A stretch of DNA of 64,000 nucleotides from Phycisphaerales bacterium (GCA_947459215.1 CANHCQ010000002.1:1-64000); one strand, 5' to 3'; shown: positions 43,341 to 52,557, numbered from the stretch's first letter. Notes: generated by a model from the sequence alone, not told the origin. Numbers and translations: made by a program.

Positions 43341-45950
43341 CTAGGGGCAGATCAAGCCGTCATACGCCGCGGCAAAGCCCACAAAGTCCGCGTCGTCGAC
43401 CACCGCATCGTCGTTGAGATCGCTTCCGCAACCGGGAACCATCGCCCAGTCGTCACACAGGAGAATGGAGTAGGCCGTGGCGAAGAGGACAAAGTCCGCG
43501 TCGTCGACCACGTCGTCGAAATTCAGGTCCGCGCGACACGCTCGATTACCCGAAAGTACGGCGAGGCCGAACTGCGCCGATTCGAATGCACCTGACGGCT
43601 CGCCGGGGCATTGCAGCGGCAGATAGCCGCTCACGATCCGCAACGCCCGCACCGTGCGAGTGTCGGCGCCGCTGGTGATCTGCGGGTCTGATTCCGCCTG
43701 AGCGATCCCGGCCTGACGGGCAAGCAGGATTGGGAAGGACTGCGCCGGGCTCACAGCAGGGGTCCTCGATGTTGAGGAAGCCCCGGCTCTAAGAGTCAGG
43801 CTTCCCGGCTCGGTGCTCGAAGAGTCTGCAAATCGAATTGACGCGACGGGCGTTTCCGGATCCTCCGTGGCGTCCAGAGCCTCCATGGCAAGGTACATCG
43901 TGCCCTGCGCTGGGGTGAGCGGCGGATTGAACGCGGTTGCCGATCCCGAAATCGAAAAGTCGTCTAGGCCCGGGAAACGCCGCGTAAACGCAGAGAGGCT
44001 GAAGGCCTGCGACCCGCATCCAGCCGTGGCTGAGGGCTGGACGGTGAAGATCTCAATCGCGGGCGGATCGTCGATCTGCGAGTCTGGCACAAACCACTGT
44101 TCGCCCAACGCGTTGACGCGGGAGATCTCCCAGCGCGAATCGTTGAACGGCCCGAGTGGAACATCGACGACGCGGGGATCGCGGGCCATCGCCATGCGCC
44201 ATACGAACGTACCCTGAAGGCTTGGGGACGCGCTGATCTGAATGGTTGTGCGTTCGGATGGGCGGATGACGCCGCTGGTGGCATCCGGTGCTGAACCGAC
44301 CACGATGTTCGGTGATGCTCCGGCGGGTTCGATCGTCCACACGGTGCGCTCGTCAACCTCGAGCGCGAGCGTCATAAACACAGTACCGGTTCCGTCTCCT
44401 GCAGCCTCGCCCACGCGCGTGACCTCGAGCAACGAGCCGTAGGGGGTGGGGCTGATCGTCGCCGCGATCGATGCCGACGCGAACCCAAAGCCGCCGCCGG
44501 TGCTGCCGCCGCCGCTCGCGACCTTTCGAACGATGCTGCCCGTGACCGCGCCGCCGGAGCTACCGCTGTTGATGAATCCGCTGAGTGACGAGGATTCGGG
44601 CACGAATCCCGGCCCTGGCTCGGCGGGGTCGAGCTCTTGGATGAACGCGTTGACGGACCGCGTGCCGCAGAGCGTCGTCGCCGACAATCGGTAAACTGAG
44701 TAATCGCCGATTCCCTGCGCGCCGCCGGGCAAGGGGTAGCGCTTTCCGTCCGAAAAGTGCTGCATGTTCGACAGCCGGAGCGTGGGAGTGGTCGCACCGG
44801 AGACAAACTGACCGTCGTCGCTGACGCCGTCGGAGATCGGAATGGTGATGGGAGGCGTATTCGCGAGCGGGTAGTAGACGCGGGACCACTGGTACGTCAC
44901 CGGTCCGCCGGAGAACGATGGGAGCGGGACCGGCGCTGCCAGACGCAGGATCGCGTTCCCGCCGCGGGGCGTCCGGGAAATGCTGGGCGACACCGTCGGC
45001 GCGGCCAAGATCTGGCACTCGCTTAAGGCGAATATCGGTCTGGACGTCCGGGCGTTGGACGAGCCGAAGTTCGCGCCATCGCTGACCGGCACGACTCGGA
45101 GCCGATAGATCGCGTTCAGATCCGCGAGCGTCAGCGGCGAGATCGTGAGAAAAGCGCTGTTCGCGCCAAGAACCGTGCGGCCGCCGCCGAAGACATCGCT
45201 GATCGGCGTGTTGTTCTGGTACCACTGGTAATACAGACCGCACTGACCGATCAGCAGCGGATCTGCGACGCTCAGAGTCAGCGCACCACCGAGTGCGGCG
45301 ATAGCCGGTGAGTCCTGAACGATCGGGAACTCTTCGGGCGGCGGCGTCGACGGCGACGCGGTAAACAGGACCACCGAGATGTCGTCGGCGTAGCCGTCGT
45401 TGTTCGTGCCCGAGCCTCGCGTCGAGGTGACGACCACGCGAAGGTAGCCTGTGCTCGCCGGAACCATCCAAGTCCCTGAGCGTGACAACATCCGGGTCGT
45501 ATTGCCGCGTTCGGCGTTGGTCACTGGGCCGATCGTGACCGAGCTGATCGTGAAGAAATCGCTGGTGAGAAAATCGACCCGCACAGTGGCGCTGTCGGTT
45601 TGATTCTGCCAACCGCCCAAGAGCGCAGAGAGCGTCATCTCGACGCAACTTTGACCGATCTTGTCGGCCCAGTTGCGTACATCGATCAACTGGGTTCCGC
45701 GGGCGACCGCGCTCGTCCCGCCCCAGAACGACAGACTGTCGGGCGAGCCGGGCATCGCGAGCGAACGCACGCTGAACTGGCCCTCGAGCGACCAGCCGCT
45801 GGTGCCGTTCTGGGCGCTTGGGTTGAAGACCAGGTTGCCCGAGGGCAGCGGCCCCTGCGCGGATGCGATCGAAACCCCATGCAGCACCGCCACGACCAAG
45901 GCCACAAGACTGAGCCATCTCGGCGAACGGAAGAAGTGTCGAAGCATCAT
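43341..45950 (-). CDS. Large secreted Ig-like protein with C-terminal GC-type dockerin
   Basis: An 869-aa protein starting MMLRHFFRSPRWLSL with a signal peptide cut near SIASAQG (about residue 32). The N-terminal part (NLVFNPSAQNGTSGWSLEG) resembles a carbohydrate-binding, galactose-binding-like fold. Ig-like segments follow (GQCGLYYQWYQNNTPISD; VTYQWSRVYYPL). The protein ends with two dockerin-type repeats (DLNFDDVVDDADF...LLC, DLNDDAVVDDADF...LICP). The start at 45950 is chosen because the signal peptide begins there. It is probably a surface or cell-wall-associated protein. Confidence 0.8.
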   Translation of the reverse strand: MMLRHFFRSPRWLSLVALVVAVLHGVSIASAQGPLPSGNLVFNPSAQNGTSGWSLEGQFSVRSLAMPGSPDSLSFWGGTSAVARGTQLIDVRNWADKIGQSCVEMTLSALLGGWQNQTDSATVRVDFLTSDFFTISSVTIGPVTNAERGNTTRMLSRSGTWMVPASTGYLRVVVTSTRGSGTNNDGYADDISVVLFTASPSTPPPEEFPIVQDSPAIAALGGALTLSVADPLLIGQCGLYYQWYQNNTPISDVFGGGRTVLGANSAFLTISPLTLADLNAIYRLRVVPVSDGANFGSSNARTSRPIFALSECQILAAPTVSPSISRTPRGGNAILRLAAPVPLPSFSGGPVTYQWSRVYYPLANTPPITIPISDGVSDDGQFVSGATTPTLRLSNMQHFSDGKRYPLPGGAQGIGDYSVYRLSATTLCGTRSVNAFIQELDPAEPGPGFVPESSSLSGFINSGSSGGAVTGSIVRKVASGGGSTGGGFGFASASIAATISPTPYGSLLEVTRVGEAAGDGTGTVFMTLALEVDERTVWTIEPAGASPNIVVGSAPDATSGVIRPSERTTIQISASPSLQGTFVWRMAMARDPRVVDVPLGPFNDSRWEISRVNALGEQWFVPDSQIDDPPAIEIFTVQPSATAGCGSQAFSLSAFTRRFPGLDDFSISGSATAFNPPLTPAQGTMYLAMEALDATEDPETPVASIRFADSSSTEPGSLTLRAGASSTSRTPAVSPAQSFPILLARQAGIAQAESDPQITSGADTRTVRALRIVSGYLPLQCPGEPSGAFESAQFGLAVLSGNRACRADLNFDDVVDDADFVLFATAYSILLCDDWAMVPGCGSDLNDDAVVDDADFVGFAAAYDGLICP

Positions 45951-46848
45951 CGATCGAATCCCCAATGTGCTGCGGTGTTGGCCGAGGCGAAGCCCTGCCA
46001 CCCGACATCCGCTCCGACGTCTCCGATCCGCTTCGGAAGCGATGTCCACCGACAGAGCCTACAGATTTGTATCAGATTGGCAAGCGCCGATGTCATCGGA
46101 AATAGCTCTTTTATCGAGTCCGAATCGAACACAATCAATGCAGGTTCTCGGCCCCACCTGGTGTCGCCACACCACGAGCTGACTCCGCCCCAGACCCAGT
46201 GAAACCACTGGCGAGCATGATCGACGCGTGCATTGGAGCGCCAGTCTCCTTCAGAGTGGCATCGCGAAACACTGGACCATCCGACCCATTCGTCCCCGTC
46301 GTTCGCCGACGCCCGAAACCGGCTTTGCCGTGCGACAACCCCGGCACGCGGCGTCTTTCCGACTTGATCCTCTGTTCAGAAGTCGCTGTCCGGCTCGCCG
46401 CACGACGATCGTTGCGGCTTTGCGCAAGCAGTTTCCGGAGCGATCTCCACGAACGTACGTCACGATTTATAGCCGAACTGCGATTCGCTGCGCGCAGAAA
46501 ATGTTGCTGGTCGCGAACTCCGAATGTGATGCGATCGAGATTGGGTTCTCGGCCCCGCCACGATTGCTCAAAACGCGGCTATGTGAGGACGTTCCCGGTG
46601 GAAGCACTGGCTTGTCTGAGTGCTTTGTCAGATCGCAGCGCGGCAACCCAACCTGTTGCCACGATCGACGAGGCGGTTCGAATACGCCCGGCGCCGCAAT
46701 CACGACCTGCTCGGAGATTGTAGTTGCGGGTGGAAACGGAATGTGCGCGAGATCGGTGCGGGTATCGTCTTGGGTAGGATCGATTGCTCAGAGCAGCGGA
46801 TATTCGTGACGCGGCGTAGTCGGGTCATCCGCCGCCAAGGATGATCGC
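45951..46848. other. Gene-poor 900-base gap
   Basis: No convincing gene is seen on either strand. Open frames such as 46199-46723 have Arg/Ser-rich compositions typical of antisense or random GC-rich DNA and no ribosome-binding site. No strong repeat was found. It could hold a decayed gene or a non-coding RNA. Confidence 0.35.
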
Positions 46849-48226
46849 TTGGAACACACACACGACCCATCGTCACGCGATCGAACGACCACGTTGCGGC
46901 TGGTTTCGCCGTTGATGACGGCGGTGGGGTTGGGCGTGGCGTCGTGCGTTCTCCATGCGGTGCTGCCGCGGGAGTGGGGGCACGCGGCGGCGTGTGTGGT
47001 GTTGGGGGCGCTCGGGGCGGTGTACCTGGGCGGGGCGCTGCATGAAGGGAGTGAGGGTGGTCGGGGTGGGCGGGTGTCGATTGCCGTGGCGGCGGTGGGG
47101 GCGGTGGTGTTTGTGGTGCTGGGAGTGGTGGGGCTGCGCGGCCCGGCGTGGGTGGTGCCTGCGGGGTTCCTGCTGCACGGCGTGTGGGATTGGGCGCATC
47201 ACGCGATGGAGCGGCGGACGGCGGGGCGGTGGTGGCCGCCGTTTTGTGCGCTGTTTGATGTGATCTTCGGGGTGTACTTGATGGTGTGGGGGTGAGGGTG
47301 TTTTGCGACGCGCCGGGGTGGGTGGTCGGGCTATCAGCTGCGATGTGCGCGTTGGTGACTCCACGCTGGCGCGTGGGGTTCGTTGTGGATGCGGCGGCTG
47401 TGAATTGGACCGCGTGGGCGTTGATGTGAGTCTCGTTCCCCTCACCTGCTTGGCCTTTGGCCAAGCGGTCCTCTCCCCGCTGCGCGGGGAGAGGGGGCGC
47501 GATGGGATGTGGTTGGTGGGCCGTTGCGGGGGGCGCGAAGGGTGCGTCAGTGACCCCACGCTTGCGCGTGGGGTTCGTATTGGGGGGCGGCGCGTGTGGT
47601 GCGGGGTTCGCGCTTGGGACGTAGCGGGCGATGCGGAGGAGGAGGTTGGCGGTTTTGCGGGCGCTTTCGCGGCTTTGCATGCGGGCGGCGAAGGCGTGGG
47701 GCGTGGCTGCGGGGACGCGGTGGATGGATTCGTGGTCGAGCTTGGATTCGGTGAGGAGGTGGAGGAGCTTGTTGGCGATGGCCGCGAGGTTGTTGGCGAC
47801 AACGAGGCGGGCGCGGGCGGCGCAGGCGGATTCGAGGGCGAAGATTCGCTCTTTGATGTCGGGGCGGGCGAGCCAGAGGGTGAGGGATTCGAGGGTGGTG
47901 TCGTACTTGATGGCGATGCCGCGGAGGTTGTCGTCCTGGCCGGCGAAGTCGTCGATGATGGCGGCGGCGGTTTGGTCGGAGGGGTTGAAGGGAAGGGGAG
48001 CAGGGGAGGAGGGGAGCAGCGGAGCAGGGGAATCGAGACAAGCCCTTCCCCCTGCCCCTTCCCTCTGGGAAGGGGAGTGCGCGTGCGGTTCGTTGGGAGA
48101 TGCGGCCGCGATCGTGACGCTTGGAACCCACCCCCCGGCCCCCTCCCTCTGGGAGGGGGAGTGTGTGCGCAGTGATTCCGTGGGGCGCGGGGTGATGGTG
48201 AGCGGGGTGAAGGGGAGGGCCGACAT
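46700..48226 (-). CDS. DNA-binding-like protein invaded by dispersed repeats
   Basis: Only residues about 81-206 (47986-47609) look like a real domain: helical, with DQTAAAIIDDFAG, GIAIKYDTTLESLTLWLARP (helix-turn-helix-like) and ARARLVVANNLAAIANKLLHLL. On either side the frame runs through dispersed elements: SPSQREGAGG twice in the N-terminus (48126-48165, 48045-48080), NPTRKRGV (about 47553-47580), the double-hairpin element at 47448, and NPTRQRGV (about 47352-47380). Beyond about 47300 it is antisense to the membrane protein gene and probably not expressed as protein. The native ends cannot be placed. Function unknown. Confidence 0.45.
   Translation of the reverse strand: MSALPFTPLTITPRPTESLRTHSPSQREGAGGWVPSVTIAAASPNEPHAHSPSQREGAGGRACLDSPAPLLPSSPAPLPFNPSDQTAAAIIDDFAGQDDNLRGIAIKYDTTLESLTLWLARPDIKERIFALESACAARARLVVANNLAAIANKLLHLLTESKLDHESIHRVPAATPHAFAARMQSRESARKTANLLLRIARYVPSANPAPHAPPPNTNPTRKRGVTDAPFAPPATAHQPHPIAPPLPAQRGEDRLAKGQAGEGNETHINAHAVQFTAAASTTNPTRQRGVTNAHIAADSPTTHPGASQNTLTPTPSSTPRRSHQTAHKTAATTAPPSAAPSRDAPNPTRRAAGTPQAPPTPGRAAPPLPAPQTPPPPPPPRQSTPAHPDHPHSLHAAPRPGTPPRAPPTPHTPPRAPTPAAAPHGERTTPRPTPPPSSTAKPAATWSFDRVTMGRVCVPSDHPWRRMTRLRRVTNIRCSEQSILPKTIPAPISRTFRFHPQLQSPSRS
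46849..47295 (+). CDS. Four-helix membrane protein, DUF6010-like
   Basis: A 148-aa membrane protein with about four helices. The TTG start at 46849 follows AAGGA at 7 bases. The C-terminal pattern VPAGFLLHGVWDWAHH...WWPPFCALFDVIFGVYLMVWG resembles the small DUF6010 family (LLHTAWDxxHH...P...CDxxxA), by memory of the pattern only. The paired His in WAHH could bind metal. A long open frame on the opposite strand overlaps it and is judged non-coding here. Confidence 0.7.
   Translation: MEHTHDPSSRDRTTTLRLVSPLMTAVGLGVASCVLHAVLPREWGHAAACVVLGALGAVYLGGALHEGSEGGRGGRVSIAVAAVGAVVFVVLGVVGLRGPAWVVPAGFLLHGVWDWAHHAMERRTAGRWWPPFCALFDVIFGVYLMVWG
47352..47378. repeat. NPTR(K/Q)RGV-coding palindromic repeat, copy 1
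   Basis: CCACGCTGGCGCGTGGGGTT at about 47358-47377 is a palindromic element encoding NPTRQRGV on the minus strand. Copy 2 is at about 47553-47578. Confidence 0.75.
47448..47494. repeat. Dispersed double-hairpin element, copy A
   Basis: Hairpin 1 arms are GCTTGGCC (47448-47455) and GGCCAAGC (47459-47466). Hairpin 2 arms are CCTCTCCCCGC (47470-47480) and GCGGGGAGAGG (47484-47494). It is preceded by CCCCTCACCT and followed by GGGCGCGATG. Confidence 0.85.
47553..47578. repeat. NPTR(K/Q)RGV-coding palindromic repeat, copy 2
   Basis: CCCCACGCTTGCGCGTGGGG is a 20-base palindrome with flanks GTGA and TTCG. It encodes NPTRKRGV on the minus strand and matches copy 1 with changes at the centre. Confidence 0.8.
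48045..48165. repeat. Two direct copies of the GGGA(G/A)GGGG hairpin element
   Basis: CCCCTTCCCTCTGGGAAGGG (about 48054-48074) and CCCCTCCCTCTGGGAGGGGG (about 48139-48158) are the same hairpin with a compensating T:A to C:G pair change. Each is preceded by a C-rich block and followed by GAGTG(C/T)G. Relatives are at about 14880-14920 (inverted), 53350-53390 and 58815-58850. Confidence 0.8.
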
Positions 48227-48596
48227 GGTGGGGAGTTTCCCACGAGTCGGGTGGATGATTCAAGGGGGTGGTGGGGGAAGAGACGGAGAGATGAAGAGAC
48301 GGAGTGGAAGGGGTTGTGCGGCCTGGGGTTGGGGGGTGGAGATTTTGGGGAGGGGCGGTTTGCAACGACACGTTTGAGCGCACAGGGGTGACGGTGTGGG
48401 GAGTGAAGGCGACGGGCGTCGGGTGTTCGGATGGTCGCGGCAAGTAGGCACCCGCGTTCCCCTCACCTGGTTCGACGCGGGGCGTCGAACCGTCCTCTCC
48501 CCGCGGGCGGGGAGAGGAGGCGCGGGGTGGGCGGGACAACGGCGCCACTTCGCGAGCTCGGTGGCGTGCTTGGTAGCGTGCTTGGGCTGTGTGGCC
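48227..48596. other. Repeat-bearing gap before dockerin gene
   Basis: No gene is supported. It contains GAGACGGAGAG-type strings (about 48278-48305) and double-hairpin element copy B at 48469-48517. The small frames here are by-products of the repeats. Confidence 0.5.
48469..48517. repeat. Dispersed double-hairpin element, copy B
   Basis: Hairpin 1 arms are GGTTCGACGC (48469-48478) and GCGTCGAACC (48482-48491). Hairpin 2 arms are CCTCTCCCCGC (48494-48504) and GCGGGGAGAGG (48507-48517). The flanks CCCCTCACCT and AGGCGCG match copy A, while hairpin 1 has a wholly different but self-complementary sequence. Confidence 0.85.
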
Positions 48597-49586
48597 TTAC
48601 GGGCAGAGCAGCGTGTTGTACGCGGCAGCGAAGGCGACGAAGTCGGAGTCGTCCACGAACCCGTCTGCGTTCAGATCGGCGGGGCAGCCGGCGGGCATGG
48701 CTGGATCGGCGCAGTCGAGGATGTTGTACGCGGCGGCGAAGACAACGAAGTCGGCGTCATCGACCACGCCATCCCCGGTGATGTCGCCGATGCAGGGGCC
48801 CACAGGCGTAAACCGTAACGGAATTGTCGCGATTGCTTCGGTGTAGATGCTGGTCTCGCCCTGCACATCCGCGTAAGTACCGGCCATCCAACGTAGCGTG
48901 TACTCTCCCGGCTCAAGCGTGAAGGGCGAGAAGTCATTTAGCTGCTGACCGAAGGCAGGCGGCGCGACCTCCGAATACACGCTTAGGAAGAAGCCACTCG
49001 TATTGCTGATCTGAAAAGACGCGTCAGCCTCGCCCACGTTGCCGGGTGCCGAGTGCTGCCAGGCTTGGCGCAATGCCGCACAACCGATTACGCCCCCGAA
49101 ATACGGATCGATTTCGATACGTGAGCGCTCGAAGAGTTGGAGCTGAATGGTGACACTTGCTCCAGCGCGGACGTCCAGATCTCCAGAAAACCCGTTGGCA
49201 TCGGACCCCGATAGACCGTCGGTCCTTGCTAAGGTCTGTACAAGAAGCGTTGCTGATCCCGGGGCTGAGGGGAAAGTCTCGCCCAAGTTGACCACCGACA
49301 TTTGAAACCGGGCAATGCCCTGTGACAGCGATGCGTTGTTGAGCGGCGACAACTCCCCCTTGAGGCTCTCGCCTCGCTCCTCGGCGATGGTCCATCCCGT
49401 TGGCGACACGATCGAGCCGCTGGTCCAGACGTCCGGATTAGCCTCGACGACGGTGCCCCCATACGCAGTCACGCGTGAGTACGCGTTCCACTCGACACTT
49501 GTGATCCCATAGATCGAGCTTTGGCCGAGCGCTGCTCCGTGCGCCGCGGCAAAGGACAGAAGGCCAGCCATCCATCGTGTCATCAT
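48597..49586 (-). CDS. Secreted protein with C-terminal GC-type dockerin
   Basis: A 329-aa protein starting MMTRWMAGLLSFAAAHGAALGQ, a signal peptide cut near residue 22. AAAGGAACGG precedes ATG 49586. The mature domain is beta-rich with ITSVEWNAYSRVTAYGG and EPGEYTLRWMAGTYADV, of unknown family; it resembles the small PEP-CTERM/dockerin sorted exoproteins. It ends in two dockerin-type repeats (DITGDGVVDDADF...ILDC, DLNADGFVDDSDF...LLCP). No enzyme motif is visible. Confidence 0.8.
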   Translation of the reverse strand: MMTRWMAGLLSFAAAHGAALGQSSIYGITSVEWNAYSRVTAYGGTVVEANPDVWTSGSIVSPTGWTIAEERGESLKGELSPLNNASLSQGIARFQMSVVNLGETFPSAPGSATLLVQTLARTDGLSGSDANGFSGDLDVRAGASVTIQLQLFERSRIEIDPYFGGVIGCAALRQAWQHSAPGNVGEADASFQISNTSGFFLSVYSEVAPPAFGQQLNDFSPFTLEPGEYTLRWMAGTYADVQGETSIYTEAIATIPLRFTPVGPCIGDITGDGVVDDADFVVFAAAYNILDCADPAMPAGCPADLNADGFVDDSDFVAFAAAYNTLLCP

Positions 49587-49912
49587 GACCGTTCCTTTGG
49601 TGAAGCTAATGCCGTCATTCATGGAGTCGAATGTGTCCGCGTCGCGGGCCGCGAAGAGGCTACAAGAGAATGACTTTGGCGTCAAGGGAGCCTCACTCGG
49701 GCGCGGTGTGCCGAGTGGCACGACCTGTTCGGAGGGCGTGATCGTGCGGGTGGGAACGCAACTCGCAGTAGGCGTCAGCGGATACGCGCCCGAACACGAT
49801 CATCCGCTCAGAGTAGCGGGTGATCGTGGACAGCGGTGCGTGATCGGGCCACCTGCCCCTTGGGCTCGGAGCTATGGGCTTTCGATGGGAATGGGAATTG
49901 AGGACGCCTACG

Positions 49913-49944
49913 AAAAAGCCCAGGGGCTCGAGCCCCTGGGCTTT
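49913..49944 (-). terminator. Rho-independent terminator of groEL
   Basis: A long palindrome (AAAGCCCAGGGGCTC/GAGCCCCTGGGCTTT, 49915-49944) is flanked on the left by an A-run (49913-49917), which is the U-tract on the minus strand. It lies 26 bases past the groEL stop. Confidence 0.85.
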
Positions 49945-49970
49945 GTGTGACGCGTGCGTCTGACGTGGAA

Positions 49971-51611
49971 TCAATAGTCCATGTCATCATGCGAGTGGTC
50001 ATGGCCACCCGCGGGCTTCTTCTTTTCCTTGATCTCGACGATCGCGGCTTCGGTGGTCAGGAGGAGACCCGCGATGCTGGCGGCGTTCTGGAGGGCGACG
50101 CGTTCGACCTTCGTCGGGACGATGACGCCCATCTTGAGCAGGTCGCCGTACTCGTGGGTGAGGGCGTTGTAGCCGAAGTTGGTTTCGTTGGACTCTTCGA
50201 CCTTGGACGCGATCACGGAGCCGTCGAGGCCGCAGTTGGCGGCGATCTGCTTGACGGGGGCGGAGACGGCGCGGAAGACGATGTCGACGCCGGCGCGTTC
50301 GTCGTGGTTGTCGAGTTTCTTCTTGAGCTTCTCGAGGGAGCGACGGGCGCGGAGGATGGAGACGCCGCCGCCGGGTAGGATGCCTTCTTCGACTGCTGCG
50401 CGGCAGGCGTGGAGGGCGTCTTCGACGCGGGCCTTCTTCTCCTTCATTTCGACTTCGGTGGCGGCACCGACGTTGATCTGGGCGACGCCGCCGGCGAGCT
50501 TGGCGAGGCGCTCTTCGAGCTTCTCGCGGTCGTAATCGCTGGAGGTATTCTCGATCTGGGCGCGGATCATCTCGATGCGGCCCTTGATCTCGTTGGTGGT
50601 GCCGGCGCCCTCGACGATGGTGGTGTTGTCCTTATCGACGGTGACCTTCTTGGCGCGGCCGAGGTCGGAGAGTTCGACCTTGTCGAGGCTGATGCCGAGC
50701 TCTTCCATGATGGCCTTGCCGCCGGTGAGGGTGGCGATGTCCTGGAGCATTTCCTTGCGGCGGTCGCCGAAGCCGGGGGCTTTGACGGCGACGACCTTGA
50801 GGATGCCGCGGAGGCGGTTGACGACGAGGGTGGCGAGGGCTTCGCCTTCGATGTCCTCGGCGATGATGACGAGGGAGGCGCCGGATTCGGCGATCTTGCC
50901 GAGGACGGGGAGCATGTCCTTGGCGGAGTTGATCTTCTTCTCGTAGATGAGGATGTAGGGGTTGTCGAGGGTGGCCTCCATGGTGGCGGCGTTGGTGACG
51001 AAGTGGGGGCTGAGGTAGCCCTTGTCGAACTGCATGCCCTCGACGAGTTCGACCTCGGTGTTGATGGACTTGCCGTCTTCGACGGTGATGACGCCGTCCT
51101 TGCCGACCTTGTCCATGGCCTGGGCGATGATCTTGCCGATCTCTTCGTCCTGGTTGGCGGAGCAGGTGCCGACCTGGGCGATCTCCTTGGAGGAGTCGAC
51201 CTTCTTGGACATCTTCTTGAGCTCGTCGACGATGGAGGCGACGGCGGCGTCGATGCCGCGCTTCACGGCGTTGGGGTTGGCGCCGGCGGTGATGTTCTTG
51301 AGGCCTTCGGCGTAGATGGCCTCGGCGTAGATGGTGGCGGTGGTGGTGCCGTCACCCGCGTCCTTGGAGGCCTTGGAAGCGACTTCCTTGACCATCTGGG
51401 CGCCGAGGTTTTCGTACTGGTCTTCGAGCTCGATTTCCTTGGCGACGGTGACGCCGTCCTTGGTGACGGTGGGGGCGCCGAAGGATTTTTCGAGGACGAC
51501 GACGCGGCCGGAGGGGCCGAGGGTGACCTTGACGGCGTGGGCGAGTTTTTGGACGCCGCGGAGGATGCGTTCGCGGGCGTCGGTGTTGTACGCAATGGAT
51601 TTCGCAGGCAT
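49971..51611 (-). CDS. groEL: 60 kDa chaperonin GroEL
   Basis: A 546-aa chaperonin that folds proteins with GroES in an ATP-driven double ring. [33 protein letters not shown] and [11 protein letters not shown] give the ATP site; GGGVSILRA and later conserved blocks are intact. The C-terminus ends [12 protein letters not shown], a His/Asp-rich tail, instead of the usual GGM repeats. AAAGGA precedes ATG 51611; the longer frame to 51731 passes through a dispersed repeat and is rejected. An 82-codon gene separates it from groES. No CIRCE element is visible upstream of the cluster. Confidence 0.96.
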   Translation of the reverse strand: MPAKSIAYNTDARERILRGVQKLAHAVKVTLGPSGRVVVLEKSFGAPTVTKDGVTVAKEIELEDQYENLGAQMVKEVASKASKDAGDGTTTATIYAEAIYAEGLKNITAGANPNAVKRGIDAAVASIVDELKKMSKKVDSSKEIAQVGTCSANQDEEIGKIIAQAMDKVGKDGVITVEDGKSINTEVELVEGMQFDKGYLSPHFVTNAATMEATLDNPYILIYEKKINSAKDMLPVLGKIAESGASLVIIAEDIEGEALATLVVNRLRGILKVVAVKAPGFGDRRKEMLQDIATLTGGKAIMEELGISLDKVELSDLGRAKKVTVDKDNTTIVEGAGTTNEIKGRIEMIRAQIENTSSDYDREKLEERLAKLAGGVAQINVGAATEVEMKEKKARVEDALHACRAAVEEGILPGGGVSILRARRSLEKLKKKLDNHDERAGVDIVFRAVSAPVKQIAANCGLDGSVIASKVEESNETNFGYNALTHEYGDLLKMGVIVPTKVERVALQNAASIAGLLLTTEAAIVEIKEKKKPAGGHDHSHDDMDY

Positions 51612-51632
51612 GGGAGTCCTTTCGATTCGAGT

Positions 51633-51771
51633 TTTCACCACAGAGACACAGAGGCACAGAGAGGGGAGTTGGGATTTGGATTTGCGGGAGGGGAGAGCGT
51701 GCTGTTCGCCTTGCCCCTTGCTGTGAACCAAACTCTCTTCTCTGTGCCTCTGTGTCTCCGTGGTGAATGTC
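51633..51771. repeat. Inverted pair of CACAGAGACAC repeats before groEL
   Basis: The left arm CACCACAGAGACACAGAGGC (about 51636-51660) and right arm GTGCCTCTGTGTCTCCGTGG (about 51744-51765) are near-perfect reverse complements around an 80-base spacer. The pair lies between the 82-aa gene and groEL, so any groESL read-through mRNA would carry a large hairpin here. Confidence 0.8.
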
Positions 51772-51786
51772 TTATGGGTGAACGGG

Positions 51787-52038
51787 TTACTTGACTGGTT
51801 GCTTGAGGGCGATGCGGACCCAGACGACGCGGTCGGCGTCGATGACGTAGATGTGTTTGCCGTCGGTGACTTTGACCATGTGGTCGGGCTCGTCGGGGAT
51901 CAGCATGGCGTTGCGGATCTCGAGGAGGGCGTTGTTGAGGACGCCGCCGCCGGCGGGGAAGACGTCGGAGAAGGCGATGGTGCAATCGCGATCGCCGCTG
52001 AGTTCACGGAGGGATTGGCGGAGTTGGTCTGGGGTCAT
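51787..52038 (-). CDS. Small conserved-looking protein between groES and groEL
   Basis: An 83-aa protein starting [19 protein letters not shown] at ATG 52038. It has an acidic, mixed alpha/beta look ([56 protein letters not shown]), with no signal peptide or cysteine motif. No Shine-Dalgarno is seen; the sequence upstream is a CGAGGTGTCGAGGTG repeat. Its position inside the groES-groEL cluster suggests co-regulation with the chaperonin. I do not recognise the family. Confidence 0.6.
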   Translation of the reverse strand: MTPDQLRQSLRELSGDRDCTIAFSDVFPAGGGVLNNALLEIRNAMLIPDEPDHMVKVTDGKHIYVIDADRVVWVRIALKQPVK

Positions 52039-52044
52039 GGGGGG

Positions 52045-52125
52045 AGGTGTCGAGGTGTCAAGGTTTCGAGGTGTCGAGTGTGGAGTGCCCTTGGCACCTC
52101 GACACCTAGACACCTCGGCACCTTT
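52045..52125. repeat. Inverted GAGGTGTC repeats upstream of the 83-aa gene
   Basis: Tandem GAGGTGTCGAGGTGTCAAGG-like units (about 52044-52078) face CACCTCGACACCTAGACACC units (about 52096-52122). They could form a long imperfect hairpin between groES and the small gene. Confidence 0.65.
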
Positions 52126-52144
52126 CGATCAGTCGATCACGGCC

Positions 52145-52453
52145 TTAGTCAATGACCGCGAGGATGTCGTCCTCGGACATGATGAGGAGTTCGGTGTCGT
52201 TGATTTTGACTTCGGTGCCGGCGTAGGAAGAGAAGATGACCTTGTCGCCCTTCTTGACGGAGAGGGGGATGCGCTGGCCGGTTTCGGTGTTGAGGGCGCC
52301 GTCGCCGACGGCGGTGATGACGCCGGTCTTGGGCTTGTCCTTGCTGGACTCGGGGAGGAAGATGCCGCTGGAGGTTTTGGTCTCGGCCTCGTCGCGGCGG
52401 ACGAGGATCTTGTCGTGGAGGGGACGGACGGCGGGGGTGTCGGACTTGGGCAC
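52145..52453 (-). CDS. groES: 10 kDa chaperonin GroES
   Basis: A 102-aa co-chaperonin that caps GroEL. PLHDKILVRRDEAETKTSSGIFLPESS includes the mobile loop, and KKGDKVIFSSYAGTEVKI and SEDDILAVI are the usual C-terminal blocks. The GTG start at 52453 is fixed by AAAGGAG six bases upstream; an earlier in-frame ATG at 52525 would add residues from a repeat-like leader. First chaperonin gene of the cluster, followed by the 83-aa gene and groEL. Confidence 0.95.
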   Translation of the reverse strand: MPKSDTPAVRPLHDKILVRRDEAETKTSSGIFLPESSKDKPKTGVITAVGDGALNTETGQRIPLSVKKGDKVIFSSYAGTEVKINDTELLIMSEDDILAVID

Positions 52454-52557
52454 GGGGTACTCCTTTGGTGATATGGGGATTGGGGGAGAAAAGCTCAAAT
52501 CGCAAATGGGCAAATCGCAAATCAAGGCAGACAGAAGACGTTGGTTCTACTCACCCC

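Noticed and set aside
46199..46723. Possible gene of 174 codons in the 46 kb gap
   Set aside because: No ribosome-binding site, no hydrophobic or domain pattern, and overlapping frames are equally open.
47352..48520. CRISPR array in the repeat-rich 47-48.5 kb stretch
   Set aside because: The repeats belong to different families, are palindromic and irregularly spaced, and no cas genes are present.
52454..52557. CIRCE element or other heat-shock operator before groES
   Set aside because: I looked for TTAGCACTC/GAGTGCTAA halves and found none; only purine-rich and repeat-like sequence is present.
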